From Metaruminococcus_A sp003150405 (lineage in GTDB: Bacteria > Bacillota > Clostridia > Oscillospirales > Ruminococcaceae): a stretch of 64,000 nt of DNA. Location: the NCBI GenBank assembly GCA_902489745.1, contig CABUBB010000004.1, positions 118,620 through 182,619 on the forward strand. Reading direction: 5' to 3'. This document shows positions 53,486 to 61,786 of the stretch, in pieces; positions within the stretch are counted from its first letter, which is position 1, and each line of letters begins with the position of its first letter. Made by a program: the position numbers and the translations under genes. Below the pieces are notes generated by a model. The model was not told the origin of the DNA and ran no database searches. It was given only the letters and a program-made list of their open reading frames with translations.

Positions 53486-54064
53486 TTATTTATGCGCCAT
53501 CTTCTGATAAACGCCGGTGCGGACAATCGCCATTTTAAGTACCGGTGCCAGCAGGGCGGCAATGATAACGCCGGTAACGATATTAATGCCGGACGTCACC
53601 ATTTTGGTGGAGCAGGCTACAAGCGCCGCACTAAGGTCGCTTCCGGCGAGTACCAGTTCAATGACACTCTTGCCGATGTGGAGCACAAAATAGGTTGCGG
53701 CACCCGCAATACCACCGATGACGTTCCAAAGCGGCTGGTTTCCCTTTTTCTCACCGATACCGGAAACAACGCCGCAGACAAAACCCATCATAAAGAAGAA
53801 AATGAGGGTAAACGGTGCAGACGTAATATACGCCGGGTTGATAAGGTCAAAAATCATGGAGCCAATACCGCCCGCAAGGCCGCCGCGCAGGCCGCCGAAC
53901 AACATGCCCGCCAGCAGGATAAAGGCATTTGCAAGCTTCAGGTTGGTGGGTCCTGCCGGGGTTGGAATTTCGATGCGGATAAAATAGGTCAGCGCAAAAA
54001 CGATTGCTGCCATGACGCCGACAACAACAATGTCATACAGGGTAAATTTCTTGGAACTGCTCAC
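53486..54064 (-). CDS. ECF transporter S-component (vitamin B6-type likely)
   Basis: The 192-residue protein has six membrane segments with the S-component pattern (KFTLYDIVVVGVMAAIVFALTYF, PTNLKLANAFILLAGMLFGG). The 5' neighbour is a pyridoxal/pyridoxamine kinase only 13 bp away, so B6-type vitamins are the likely cargo; the specificity is an inference. It needs a shared ECF energising module, absent from this window. Confidence 0.85.
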   Translation of the reverse strand: MSSSKKFTLYDIVVVGVMAAIVFALTYFIRIEIPTPAGPTNLKLANAFILLAGMLFGGLRGGLAGGIGSMIFDLINPAYITSAPFTLIFFFMMGFVCGVVSGIGEKKGNQPLWNVIGGIAGAATYFVLHIGKSVIELVLAGSDLSAALVACSTKMVTSGINIVTGVIIAALLAPVLKMAIVRTGVYQKMAHK

Positions 54065-54077
54065 TGGGAATCCTCTC

Positions 54078-54941
54078 CTACATTAAATGATACCCCTTCA
54101 AAGAATGAAGCTGGGTCAGCCAAGCAAGGTTGCGTTCGAGCATTACCCCATACCGTGTGTCGGTCCCATAGCTAAAGGTCGTCTTGATGACAAGCTCCAA
54201 AAAACGGGTGGCGCGTTCCATCGCAATCGGCAGGCTGTCTCCGGAAAGAAGCGATCCGACAATGACGCTGGCGTAAATGTCGCCCGTGCCGGGATAGCTT
54301 GCGGGAACGTAGTCACAGTCAACACGCCAGAACGCACTGCGCTCACTGTCATAGCCGATGTTCGCAATTTCACCATCCGCCATTTCGACGCCGGTAATCA
54401 GCACATATTTCGGCCCCAGCTTACACAGGCGCAGCAGCCAGGATTTCGCCATCCCCTGCGTCATGGGAGCAGTGGGAAAGGGTTCGCCCAAAAGCATGGA
54501 TGCTTCGGTCGTATTGGGGGTAATCAAATCCGCTTTGGAAACAAGCTCCGCCATACGGGTGCGGATTTCGCCGGTGCAGGTGCGGTAGGCTTTGCCGTGG
54601 TCGCCCATCACCGGGTCTACTACCTTAAAAGCCTCTGGGTAAGCCGCAAGAAAGGCAAGGCAGTGGTCAATCTGCTCCACCGAGCCCAAAAAGCCGCTGT
54701 AAACGCAGTCAAACGAAAGGCCAAGCCGCTTGTAGTGTTCGAGCGCGGGGCGGATATAGTCGGTGAGGTCGCGGAATTCTACCTCCCCCAGCCCGCCGGT
54801 GTGGGAGGACAGCACCGCCGTTGGCACTGCACACACCTGAATCCCCATTGCCGAAAGGCAGGGCAGGATAACGGAAAGGGAGCACCGGCCGAAACCGGAA
54901 AGATCATGAATTGCCGCAACCAGCGATTGTTTCTGGTTCAT
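54078..54941 (-). CDS. Pyridoxal/pyridoxamine kinase (PdxY/PdxK-like)
   Basis: The 287-residue ribokinase-like protein has HDLSGFGRCSLSVILPCLSA, SSHTGG, VDPVMGDHGKAY, LITPNTTEASMLLG and the ATP motif YPGTGDIYASVI. It phosphorylates pyridoxal or related vitamers in the cytoplasm. Start ATG 54941 has GGAGGAAATC upstream. The 3' neighbour is an ECF S-component. A SigA-type promoter lies at 55045-55073. Confidence 0.93.
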   Translation of the reverse strand: MNQKQSLVAAIHDLSGFGRCSLSVILPCLSAMGIQVCAVPTAVLSSHTGGLGEVEFRDLTDYIRPALEHYKRLGLSFDCVYSGFLGSVEQIDHCLAFLAAYPEAFKVVDPVMGDHGKAYRTCTGEIRTRMAELVSKADLITPNTTEASMLLGEPFPTAPMTQGMAKSWLLRLCKLGPKYVLITGVEMADGEIANIGYDSERSAFWRVDCDYVPASYPGTGDIYASVIVGSLLSGDSLPIAMERATRFLELVIKTTFSYGTDTRYGVMLERNLAWLTQLHSLKGYHLM

Positions 54942-55044
54942 TGATTTCCTCCATCTGTATTTATTATAAGAAAAGAAACAGCGAACTGCAAAAAGGCAAA
55001 ACCATAAAATAGCCCGCCTCGTTTTTTACGAATTGACCAGAACT

Positions 55045-55073
55045 ATTATAGTATTTTTTTGCCGTTTTGGCAA
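55045..55073 (-). promoter_or_regulatory. SigA-type promoter of the B6 kinase/ECF operon
   Basis: TTGCCA (55068-55073), 17-base spacer, TATAAT (55045-55050) on the minus strand. The roughly 94-nt leader showed no riboswitch motif I know. Confidence 0.7.
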
Positions 55074-55194
55074 TTTTCCCGGTGGGAACAGGCCCGTAAA
55101 AAACCTCGGAATTCATTGGCAGACAATATCTATAAAATCAAATATTTTTCTCCAGGTATTCTTGTGTAAAACGTAGATAAAAGGTTTCCCATAC

Positions 55195-55695
55195 TTAAGG
55201 ATGTACCGGTGCATTTGAAACTGATTTCTCTCGGAGTTCCAGCAGACGTTTCATCTGCCATTGCCTTTCGCTTTCCATCCGCGCAATCGTATCCGCTTTG
55301 CTTTTTTCCCGATTCAAGTGCTGTATGGCAGATATGGCATACATCGCCGTTCCCTCCGAATGGGTAGGCACATGACAGGTGGCCAGACAGTGGCTTGCCG
55401 CGCGGACAATCTGACAGCTAGCCTTGTCCTGCGGCTCCAATTCCCTTGCGAGCTTCAGCACTGTCCAGCAATACTTTCGCGCTTCCCACATGGGTATTTT
55501 ATCGTTCATCCAGTCTTTCAAAATTTGAACCGCATGCATGGGGATTTTTTCATCCGGGTATTTTCCTTCAAAAACAGGGAGCACACGGTTCAGGCAATCC
55601 AGCGCCCATTGCGCGGCGGCCTTATGTTCGGTGGTTGCCAGCAGCTTCAATATTTCCGGGTCATGTTTTACCAGTGAAAATTGGTTCATATCCAT
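55195..55695 (-). CDS. Imm-5-like domain protein (putative immunity protein)
   Basis: The 166-residue protein has the pattern HKAAAQWALDCLNRVLPVFEGKYPDEKIP, with a later helix EARKYCWTVLKLARELEP. This resembles the helical Imm-5-like family annotated as putative immunity proteins in polymorphic toxin systems. No toxin gene lies beside it. The start ATG 55695 has AGGAGG 7 bases upstream. Role is therefore uncertain, and the family link is from memory. Confidence 0.62.
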   Translation of the reverse strand: MDMNQFSLVKHDPEILKLLATTEHKAAAQWALDCLNRVLPVFEGKYPDEKIPMHAVQILKDWMNDKIPMWEARKYCWTVLKLARELEPQDKASCQIVRAASHCLATCHVPTHSEGTAMYAISAIQHLNREKSKADTIARMESERQWQMKRLLELREKSVSNAPVHP

Positions 55696-56156
55696 CGTCC
55701 GATCCTCCTTTTTCGTTTCCAAAAACGCAGCGCCAAGTTCACCAAAATACAAATCCATGGACGAAAAATCCACTGGGCACTGTGCCGAGTGAACCGCGGC
55801 CTTTATGCGAAAAACGATACGGGCTGTCTGTAAAATATAAAAAATTCAACACACAAAAACAAACATTCCAAAATTTGTTTGAACACTTCACATTCCGCAA
55901 AAATCGGTATTCTTTTGACAGAATTTTATACTATAATAACATAGAGAAGTAAGCAAATGATGAATAAAGGATTTTTGTTATCCATCTTACCATTTAACGG
56001 CTGAATACCCAAAAAGTAAAATCATAAAAGTCGAATAAAAAATCATTCTACAAACACAGATTGGCAAAGAATCACAGGAATCTTTCCGGCGAGACAGGCA
56101 ACAATAAAACTGCAAAAACAAAATCAAATTGAATCATAAACGCAGGAGGGATTCCC
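55696..56156. other. 461-bp AT-rich intergenic region
   Basis: No gene seen. It is distinctly AT-rich and contains TATACTATAATAA (about 55928-55940) near a TTGACA (55915-55920), but their spacing is too short for a standard promoter. Confidence 0.5.
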
Positions 56157-56333
56157 ATGAACCAATTTATCAGCGCAGTGGGCAAAGGTGTAGCAATCGG
56201 TGCGGCGGTCGGTACAGCCGCCTATGTCATGAAGGCCAAGAAAAGCAGAGGCAAAATCATGAAAAAAAGCGCCGGCAAAGCCATGAAAACCATTGGAAAC
56301 GTGATGGAAAACGTTGCCTACATGATGAAGTAA
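56157..56333 (+). CDS. 58-residue small basic glycine/alanine-methionine-rich protein
   Basis: A short frame with a strong ribosome-binding site (GCAGGAGGG) six bases before the ATG. It encodes MNQFISAVGKGVAIGAAVG, a hydrophobic helix up to AAYVM, then a lysine-rich section (KAKKSRGK) and an amphipathic tail. It is followed at once by a strong terminator, so it is likely a real small gene. It may be membrane-associated; the function is unknown. Confidence 0.72.
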   Translation: MNQFISAVGKGVAIGAAVGTAAYVMKAKKSRGKIMKKSAGKAMKTIGNVMENVAYMMK

Positions 56334-56339
56334 CCAAAA

Positions 56340-56365
56340 AGGGCTGGGAAATTTCCCGGCCCTTT
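56340..56365 (+). terminator. Terminator of the 58-residue gene
   Basis: An 8-bp stem GGGCTGGG (56341-56348) with CCCGGCCC (56355-56362), containing one G-T pair, loop AAATTT, then TTT. Bidirectional in part. Confidence 0.8.
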
Positions 56366-56457
56366 CCCTTGTAAAGCCATTAGTTTCGTCCAGCAAATAC
56401 AATGCTTAAAACATATTAAAACTATTTCCGGGTATTGTTCAGCCGTTCAACAAACGC

Positions 56458-57186
56458 CTAGTCTTTTGCTGTAAGCTCAACCCATGCGGGTCGGAACCCG
56501 CTTTTGATTGCATTGCGGACAGAAAAAAGATTTGACCACGCAGTACAATAAAACGGCACTTTTTCCAAAGCCAGTATTTCCAGGGCCAAGCGGCTTGTCA
56601 GCGCAGATGTAATTCCCTGCCGGCGATAAGACGGAAGCACGTCAATGCCAATCTACCACATTTGCTCACAATCCGCTGAGCATGCAGCCAGACCAATTAA
56701 TCTGCCGTTATGGTAAGCTCCCATTCCATGCACATCATCTTGCGGGCGCGCAGGAGAAAGCGCGTTGCTCCATTCAGGCATATAAAGCTCTGAAAAATCC
56801 TCCGGCAGCAGCTTTTTTATTTTATAGTCACAATGAAGCGGACAAAGTGTCTGTATATCCGGCAAAAATATCCCACCATAAAGCAAAGTGAAAGCCTATA
56901 TAGCGCAAGTTTTTGTGCAAGCAGGTTGATATTTGGCGTTTCAAAACAACCTGGGATTTTATAATGGTCAATATGCCATTTGACATCCTTACTTAACAGA
57001 TGTTACTGCATTCGATCCATAGGAAATAATCTGGCTGGAAAAAGGAAGCTACAAATAACTTCTTGCCTTATTAGAACAAACAGAAGAAACCAGCTTGTTC
57101 TCATTTTGGAAAAAATCTTCCGTTTTGCAGCCAAGTTCAACCGCCGACTGCTGCATGGCTATTTTGTTAATTTCTTCGGTTGTCAT
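56458..57186 (-). pseudogene. GNAT N-acetyltransferase, inactivated by several stop codons
   Basis: Read on the minus strand from ATG 57186, the frame begins MTTEEINKIAMQQSAVELG and continues with recognisable acetyltransferase sequence to YIPEWSNAL-type and IGIDVLPSYRRQGITSALT (acetyl-CoA loop), ending RPAWVELTAKD. It is broken by stop codons after SYL, at several places between 56880 and 57060, and by a TAG at 56653-56655 in the middle of the acetyl-CoA domain (MW*IGIDVLP). Gene order and length match a full family member. Confidence 0.82.
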
Positions 57187-57255
57187 AGGAGCTTCCTTTA
57201 CAAGTTAGAATGGAAATGAAACCCATAATATCAATGAATTGCTGAAAACAAAAAA

Positions 57256-57278
57256 AGAGAGCGGAAAACCCGCTCTCT
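57256..57278 (-). terminator. Terminator of gap
   Basis: A 9-bp perfect stem AGAGAGCGG (57256-57264) with CCGCTCTCT (57270-57278), followed on the minus strand by TTTTTTTG. Confidence 0.9.
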
Positions 57279-57297
57279 TTTTCAGTTTCTCAAAAGC

Positions 57298-58311
57298 TTA
57301 TTTGTGGTCAACGCTGTACATGTGTTTGATGAGCATCAACACTTTGTTGGAATAACCCCACTCATTGTCATACCAGGAAACAAGTTTGACAAATTTGTCG
57401 GTCAGTGCAATACCAGCGGTTGCGTCAAAGATGGAGGTTCTGGCGTCGGTGAGGAAGTCAGAAGAAACAACAGCATCTTCGGTATAGCCGAGAATGCCTT
57501 TCATCGGGCCCTCAGAAGCAGCTTTAACAGCAGCGCAGATCTCTTCATAAGAAGCAGCTTTTGCGAGGTTGACGGTGAGGTCAACAACAGAAACGTCCAA
57601 AGTCGGAACGCGGAATGCCATACCAGTCAGCTTGCCGTTGAGTTCCGGAATAACCTTGCCAACCGCTTTTGCAGCACCAGTAGAAGAAGGAATGATGTTG
57701 CCGGCAGCAGCACGTCCACCTCTCCAGTCTTTCTTGGAAGGGCCGTCAACGGTCTTTTGGGTAGCGGTGGTGGAGTGAACGGTGGTCATGAGGCCGTCGA
57801 CAATGCCGAAGTTATCGTTGATAACTTTAGCAAGCGGAGCCAGGCAGTTGGTGGTGCAGGATGCGTTAGAAACAATGTTCATATCAGAGGTGTATTTGTC
57901 GTTATTAACACCCATAACGAACATCGGAGCATCTTTGGAAGGAGCAGAAATAACAACCTTCTTTGCGCCGCCTTCAAAGTGAGCAGCAGCCTTGTCCATG
58001 GTGGTGAAAACGCCGGTGGACTCTACAACGTACTCGGCGCCGCAGTCTTTCCACGGAATCTCTTTCGGATCCATGCAAGCGTAAACTTCAATGGATTTGC
58101 CGTTGACGGTGAATTTGCCGTCTTTTACTTCAACGGTGCCATCAAACTGGCCATGCATGGTGTCATACTTGGTCATATATACCATGTAATCAACATCGAT
58201 GAACGGATCGTTGATGCCAACAACCTCATAAACATCCGGCTGGCTGACAGCAGCACGGAAAACGAGGCGGCCAATTCTGCCGAAACCATTAATACCAACT
58301 TTAATAGCCAT
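57298..58311 (-). CDS. gap: Glyceraldehyde-3-phosphate dehydrogenase, type I
   Basis: The 337-residue NAD-dependent enzyme has GINGFGRIGRLVFRA, the catalytic SNASCTTNCLAPLAK with its cysteine, TVHSTTATQKTVDGPSKKDW and the C-terminal WYDNEWGYSNKV. It links the two halves of glycolysis. Starts ATG 58311 after GGAGG. Monocistronic: promoter at 58342-58370 and terminator at 57256-57278. Confidence 0.98.
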   Translation of the reverse strand: MAIKVGINGFGRIGRLVFRAAVSQPDVYEVVGINDPFIDVDYMVYMTKYDTMHGQFDGTVEVKDGKFTVNGKSIEVYACMDPKEIPWKDCGAEYVVESTGVFTTMDKAAAHFEGGAKKVVISAPSKDAPMFVMGVNNDKYTSDMNIVSNASCTTNCLAPLAKVINDNFGIVDGLMTTVHSTTATQKTVDGPSKKDWRGGRAAAGNIIPSSTGAAKAVGKVIPELNGKLTGMAFRVPTLDVSVVDLTVNLAKAASYEEICAAVKAASEGPMKGILGYTEDAVVSSDFLTDARTSIFDATAGIALTDKFVKLVSWYDNEWGYSNKVLMLIKHMYSVDHK

Positions 58312-58341
58312 ATTCAGTAACCTCCAATATGTTTTGATATT

Positions 58342-58370
58342 ATTTTATCAAAAATCCTGCCGCTTTTCAA
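58342..58370 (-). promoter_or_regulatory. SigA-type promoter of gap
   Basis: TTGAAA (58365-58370), 17-base spacer, TAAAAT (58342-58347) on the minus strand. Confidence 0.75.
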
Positions 58371-58541
58371 GGGGCAACTTCATAAATCTATGATTTTTTT
58401 TGGTGGGATATGCAATTTTTCTATAAAACCCATTAAAAGCGGACCGGCCGGCTTCATAACGCAATTTTTAAGTTTACATGTTCGACCCGATTCGATATAA
58501 TAGTAATATATATTGTTAAATAACGAGGTACCATAATTTTG

Positions 58542-59693
58542 ATGAATGATCATTCCAATATGAAACAGGGCACACTGGCTCTGATTGAGGCTCTTTACAA
58601 GGATGCTCCCAGCCCTGTTTTTGCCTGCGACGGGCACTTAAACGTCTTGTGGGAGAACGCCGCCGCTTTGGAAAAGGCCTTTTCCTTAGGGGACCGGTGC
58701 GCACCTCGCTTGAGCGCGGTATTTCCTCATGTGGATTTCAGCGATATCGCCCGGATGATTCTTGCAGGGGAAAACTGCCAAATTACCTTTGTATACGCCT
58801 CTCCGCATCAGGTGGAACTCTCCTTTCAGCCGGTGCGTGATGGAAACAGGTTTATTGCTGTGGTGTCCGCGCATCTCAGAGAAAAACCGCCTTCGGCCAA
58901 TTCGACGGCTGATACCCTTTCTGCCATCAACTCGCAGACCTACCGCAGCGCGTTGTTCGGTATTTTCAACGTCATCAGCGTACTGGCTAATACCTTTGAC
59001 AAAAAGGATATGTATGAGGAGCTTGTTTATCTGAACAGTCTGTCCTACAACTGCTACAGCATTATGCGCGCAAACATTAATATTGGCGAGCATTACGGGC
59101 TTACCATGGGGGTGCCTTTACAGAAAGAACGTGTATTGCTCAACAAATTTTGCCTGGCCTTGGCCGACAATATCCAGCGTTTGCTCTCCTCTTCCAGTAT
59201 TGAGTTTCGCTGCAGCATTACTGAGGAGCCTGTCTACACCCAAATTGATGCCAGCAGGCTGACCGTCGCGATTCTCAACGCAATTCACAACAGCTGTGTT
59301 TTTTCAGACCTCAACAACATCATCACCTTCTCGCTCCGGAAGCAGGGAGAGTCCTTTGTCATTACCATTAGTGACAAAGGCGTTGGCATCCCGGCGAAAG
59401 AACTCCCTTATGTATTCGACCCATTTTATACAAACACCCAGAAGGCGTCTCCTTCCTATACCGGAAATGGACTGGGGCTTACTGTTGTCAGAGAGGTTGC
59501 GGAGGCGCACGGCGGCATCTGCATCATTACAAGTGAACCTTACGAGGGTACTACCCTTTCCATGCGGATTCCCATTGAGGATGATCCCAGCAAAGAGCTG
59601 ACCCTTTCGGTGCCGCCCTCTCCTTACCTGACCAAACGCCTTTCCACTGAAAATATTTTTCTGGCGGAAATTGGAAAAAACAGCCCGTTTTGA
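58542..59693 (+). CDS. Soluble histidine-kinase-like ATPase with N-terminal PAS-like domain, no visible H-box
   Basis: The 383-residue protein has no membrane segment. An N-terminal PAS-like region (about 1-110) is followed by a helical region (about 130-200) and a GHKL ATPase domain (about 210-345) with N box (ILNAIHNSC), G1 (DKGVGIPAKEL), F box (FDPFYTNT) and G2 (GNGLGLTVVREV). The helical part, where kinases keep the phosphorylated histidine, reads FGIFNVISVLANTF without an H-box. No response regulator gene is adjacent. It may be a sensor ATPase, anti-sigma-like kinase or degenerate kinase. Confidence 0.8.
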   Translation: MNDHSNMKQGTLALIEALYKDAPSPVFACDGHLNVLWENAAALEKAFSLGDRCAPRLSAVFPHVDFSDIARMILAGENCQITFVYASPHQVELSFQPVRDGNRFIAVVSAHLREKPPSANSTADTLSAINSQTYRSALFGIFNVISVLANTFDKKDMYEELVYLNSLSYNCYSIMRANINIGEHYGLTMGVPLQKERVLLNKFCLALADNIQRLLSSSSIEFRCSITEEPVYTQIDASRLTVAILNAIHNSCVFSDLNNIITFSLRKQGESFVITISDKGVGIPAKELPYVFDPFYTNTQKASPSYTGNGLGLTVVREVAEAHGGICIITSEPYEGTTLSMRIPIEDDPSKELTLSVPPSPYLTKRLSTENIFLAEIGKNSPF

Positions 59694-59712
59694 GAAAATT
59701 GCAAACGGGCTG
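59681..59712 (+). terminator. Terminator of the kinase-like gene
   Basis: The stem CAGCCCGTTT (59681-59690) with AAACGGGCTG (59703-59712) overlaps the stop codon and is followed by TTTTTT. Confidence 0.88.
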
Positions 59713-59923
59713 CTTTTTTCGGTTCGATCGAAGCGCCTTCCGCATTCCTGGGATACCTGCGTAAGAAAGGCTGGCTCTTTTTTCTTGAAAACATGGGGGA
59801 TTTTGCCATTTTCCGCGTTTTTCTGTCCCGGAATGAAAAAAGTTATGATTTCCAGTTGAATTACAGGCAAAAAAAAGGTAAAATAAAAACGATCATATTT
59901 TCCGCAATCAAGTTGCAACCGTA

Positions 59924-59951
59924 GGCTCGTCTTTCCCGGACAAGCCTATCT
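59924..59951 (+). other. Hairpin in the pyrG leader
   Basis: TAGGCTCGTC (59924-59933) pairs with GGACAAGCCTA (59939-59949) with one mismatch, 40 bp upstream of pyrG. pyrG of other Firmicutes is controlled by a leader hairpin and reiterative transcription; I do not see the GGGCT start signal here, so regulation is only possible. Confidence 0.4.
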
Positions 59952-59990
59952 TATTGTGGGGACAAAATTTTAGTGGAGGTTTTTGGGAGT

Positions 59991-61598
59991 ATGGCAGTGA
60001 AGTACATATTTGTGACCGGAGGTGTTGTATCGGGGCTGGGCAAGGGCATTACCGCCGCTTCGATTGGCCGCCTGCTCAAAGACAGGGGCTACCGCGTGAC
60101 CATGCAGAAGTTTGACCCGTACATCAATGTGGACCCGGGCACCATGAGCCCATACCAGCATGGGGAAGTTTTTGTCACGGACGATGGTGCCGAGACCGAC
60201 CTGGATCTTGGCCATTACGAGCGTTTCATTGACGAAAGCCTTTCGGTGAATTCCAATGTCACCACCGGCAAAATTTACTGGAATGTGCTCAACAAGGAGC
60301 GCCGCGGTGATTATTTGGGCGGTACCGTTCAGGTCATTCCGCACATTACAAACGAAATTAAAGACCGTATTTACCGGGTGGGCAAAAACGACGAGACCGA
60401 CGTTGTCATTACCGAAATCGGCGGAACGGTCGGCGATATTGAAAGCCTTCCGTTTCTTGAAGCCATCCGCCAGGCGTCTACCGAGCTTGGCCGCGACAAT
60501 GCCATTTTCGTCCATGTAACACTGGTCCCTTATATCTCCGGTTCCAACGAACTGAAATCCAAGCCGACCCAGCACTCGGTTAAGGAGTTGCTCTCTCTCG
60601 GCATTCAGCCAAACCTCATTATCTGCCGTTCCGAAATGGAACTGCCGGAGGATATGGTGAAAAAAATTGCACTGTTCTGCAACGTCCGCAAAGAGGACGT
60701 CATCCAGAATCTAACGGCGCCCAGCCTTTACGAAGTCCCGCTCATGCTGGAGAACGAAGGCATTGCTGACGCCGTCTGCTATCACCTCCGTTTGGAAAAC
60801 CGCAAGCCGGATCACACCGAGTGGGTTACCATGGTGGAAAAGGTCAAAGCAGCAACCAAAAAGGTCACCATTGGTCTGGTTGGCAAATATGTCGAGCTGC
60901 CGGACGCCTACCTCTCGGTTGCAGAATCGCTCCGCCACGGCGGTATTCCGAACGACGCGGAAGTGGACATCCGCTGGATCAGCTCTGAGGAGATTGATCC
61001 TTCCAACGTCGCGGAAAAGCTGGCGGGCTGTGACGGCATTATTGTACCGGGCGGTTTCGGTGAACGCGGCATTGAAGGAATGGTCAGCACCATCGGCTAT
61101 GCAAGGGAGCATAAAATTCCTCTCTTCGGCATCTGCCTTGGTATGCAGATGTCGGTTGTCGAATTTGCGCGCGGTGTTGTCGGTTACACCGACGCCAATT
61201 CCAGTGAGTTCGACGAAAGCGGCACCCATTCGGTCATCGATATTATGCCGGAGCAGAAAGAAATCACCGAAAAGGGCGGTACCATGCGTCTTGGCCTCTA
61301 CCCCTGCAAGCTGGCAGAGGGGTCCCGCGTCAAGGCCATCTACAATGCAGACTTGATTTATGAACGTCACCGCCATCGTTATGAATTCAACAATGAATAC
61401 CGCAAGACCATACAGGCTGCCGGTCTGGTCCTCTCTGGGCTTTCGCCGGACGAGCGGCTTGTGGAAATTGTGGAACTGCCGGATCATCCATGGTTCATTG
61501 GGGTTCAGTTCCATCCGGAATTTAAGTCCCGCCCCAACCGTCCGCATCCGCTGTTTGCGGATTTCATCCGCGCTTCATTGGAAAACCAGGCAAAATAA
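59991..61598 (+). CDS. pyrG: CTP synthase
   Basis: The 535-residue enzyme has the synthetase domain (VSGLGKGITAASIGRLLKDRG, DPYINVDPGTMSPYQHGEVFV) and a C-terminal glutamine amidotransferase domain with the nucleophile in GICLGMQMSVVEFAR and the histidine-glutamate in FHPEFKSRP. It makes CTP from UTP, ATP and glutamine. Start ATG 59991 (MAVKYIFVTGGV) is the usual N-terminus. Confidence 0.98.
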   Translation: MAVKYIFVTGGVVSGLGKGITAASIGRLLKDRGYRVTMQKFDPYINVDPGTMSPYQHGEVFVTDDGAETDLDLGHYERFIDESLSVNSNVTTGKIYWNVLNKERRGDYLGGTVQVIPHITNEIKDRIYRVGKNDETDVVITEIGGTVGDIESLPFLEAIRQASTELGRDNAIFVHVTLVPYISGSNELKSKPTQHSVKELLSLGIQPNLIICRSEMELPEDMVKKIALFCNVRKEDVIQNLTAPSLYEVPLMLENEGIADAVCYHLRLENRKPDHTEWVTMVEKVKAATKKVTIGLVGKYVELPDAYLSVAESLRHGGIPNDAEVDIRWISSEEIDPSNVAEKLAGCDGIIVPGGFGERGIEGMVSTIGYAREHKIPLFGICLGMQMSVVEFARGVVGYTDANSSEFDESGTHSVIDIMPEQKEITEKGGTMRLGLYPCKLAEGSRVKAIYNADLIYERHRHRYEFNNEYRKTIQAAGLVLSGLSPDERLVEIVELPDHPWFIGVQFHPEFKSRPNRPHPLFADFIRASLENQAK

Positions 61599-61617
61599 TA
61601 GTTTTGCATCAAAGCAA

Positions 61618-61649
61618 AAGCCACTTCCCTTTTTGGGAAGTGGCTTTTT
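61618..61649. terminator. Terminator of pyrG
   Basis: Stem AAGCCACTTCCC with GGGAAGTGGCTT, loop TTTTT, then Ts. As on the other side allow bidirectional action, including for eno. Confidence 0.92.
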
Positions 61650-61786
61650 GTATTCCAAAACAAAAAGGAAGAATTCCCGCATCGACACAGCGGCTTCTAA
61701 TACGGCTCTCAACAATCTATTGCGGTGAACCGTCAATAGCGCCGTATTCTGCAACCGAAAACAACAAATGCCTGTAAATTATTTGC

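Noticed and set aside
54087..54944. Plus-strand frame of 285 codons covering the B6 kinase gene
   Set aside because: Antisense shadow of a conserved kinase; no start signals.
57304..58320. Plus-strand frame of 338 codons covering gap
   Set aside because: Exact antisense of GAPDH with strong codon bias; the serine- and asparagine-rich translation shows no fold.
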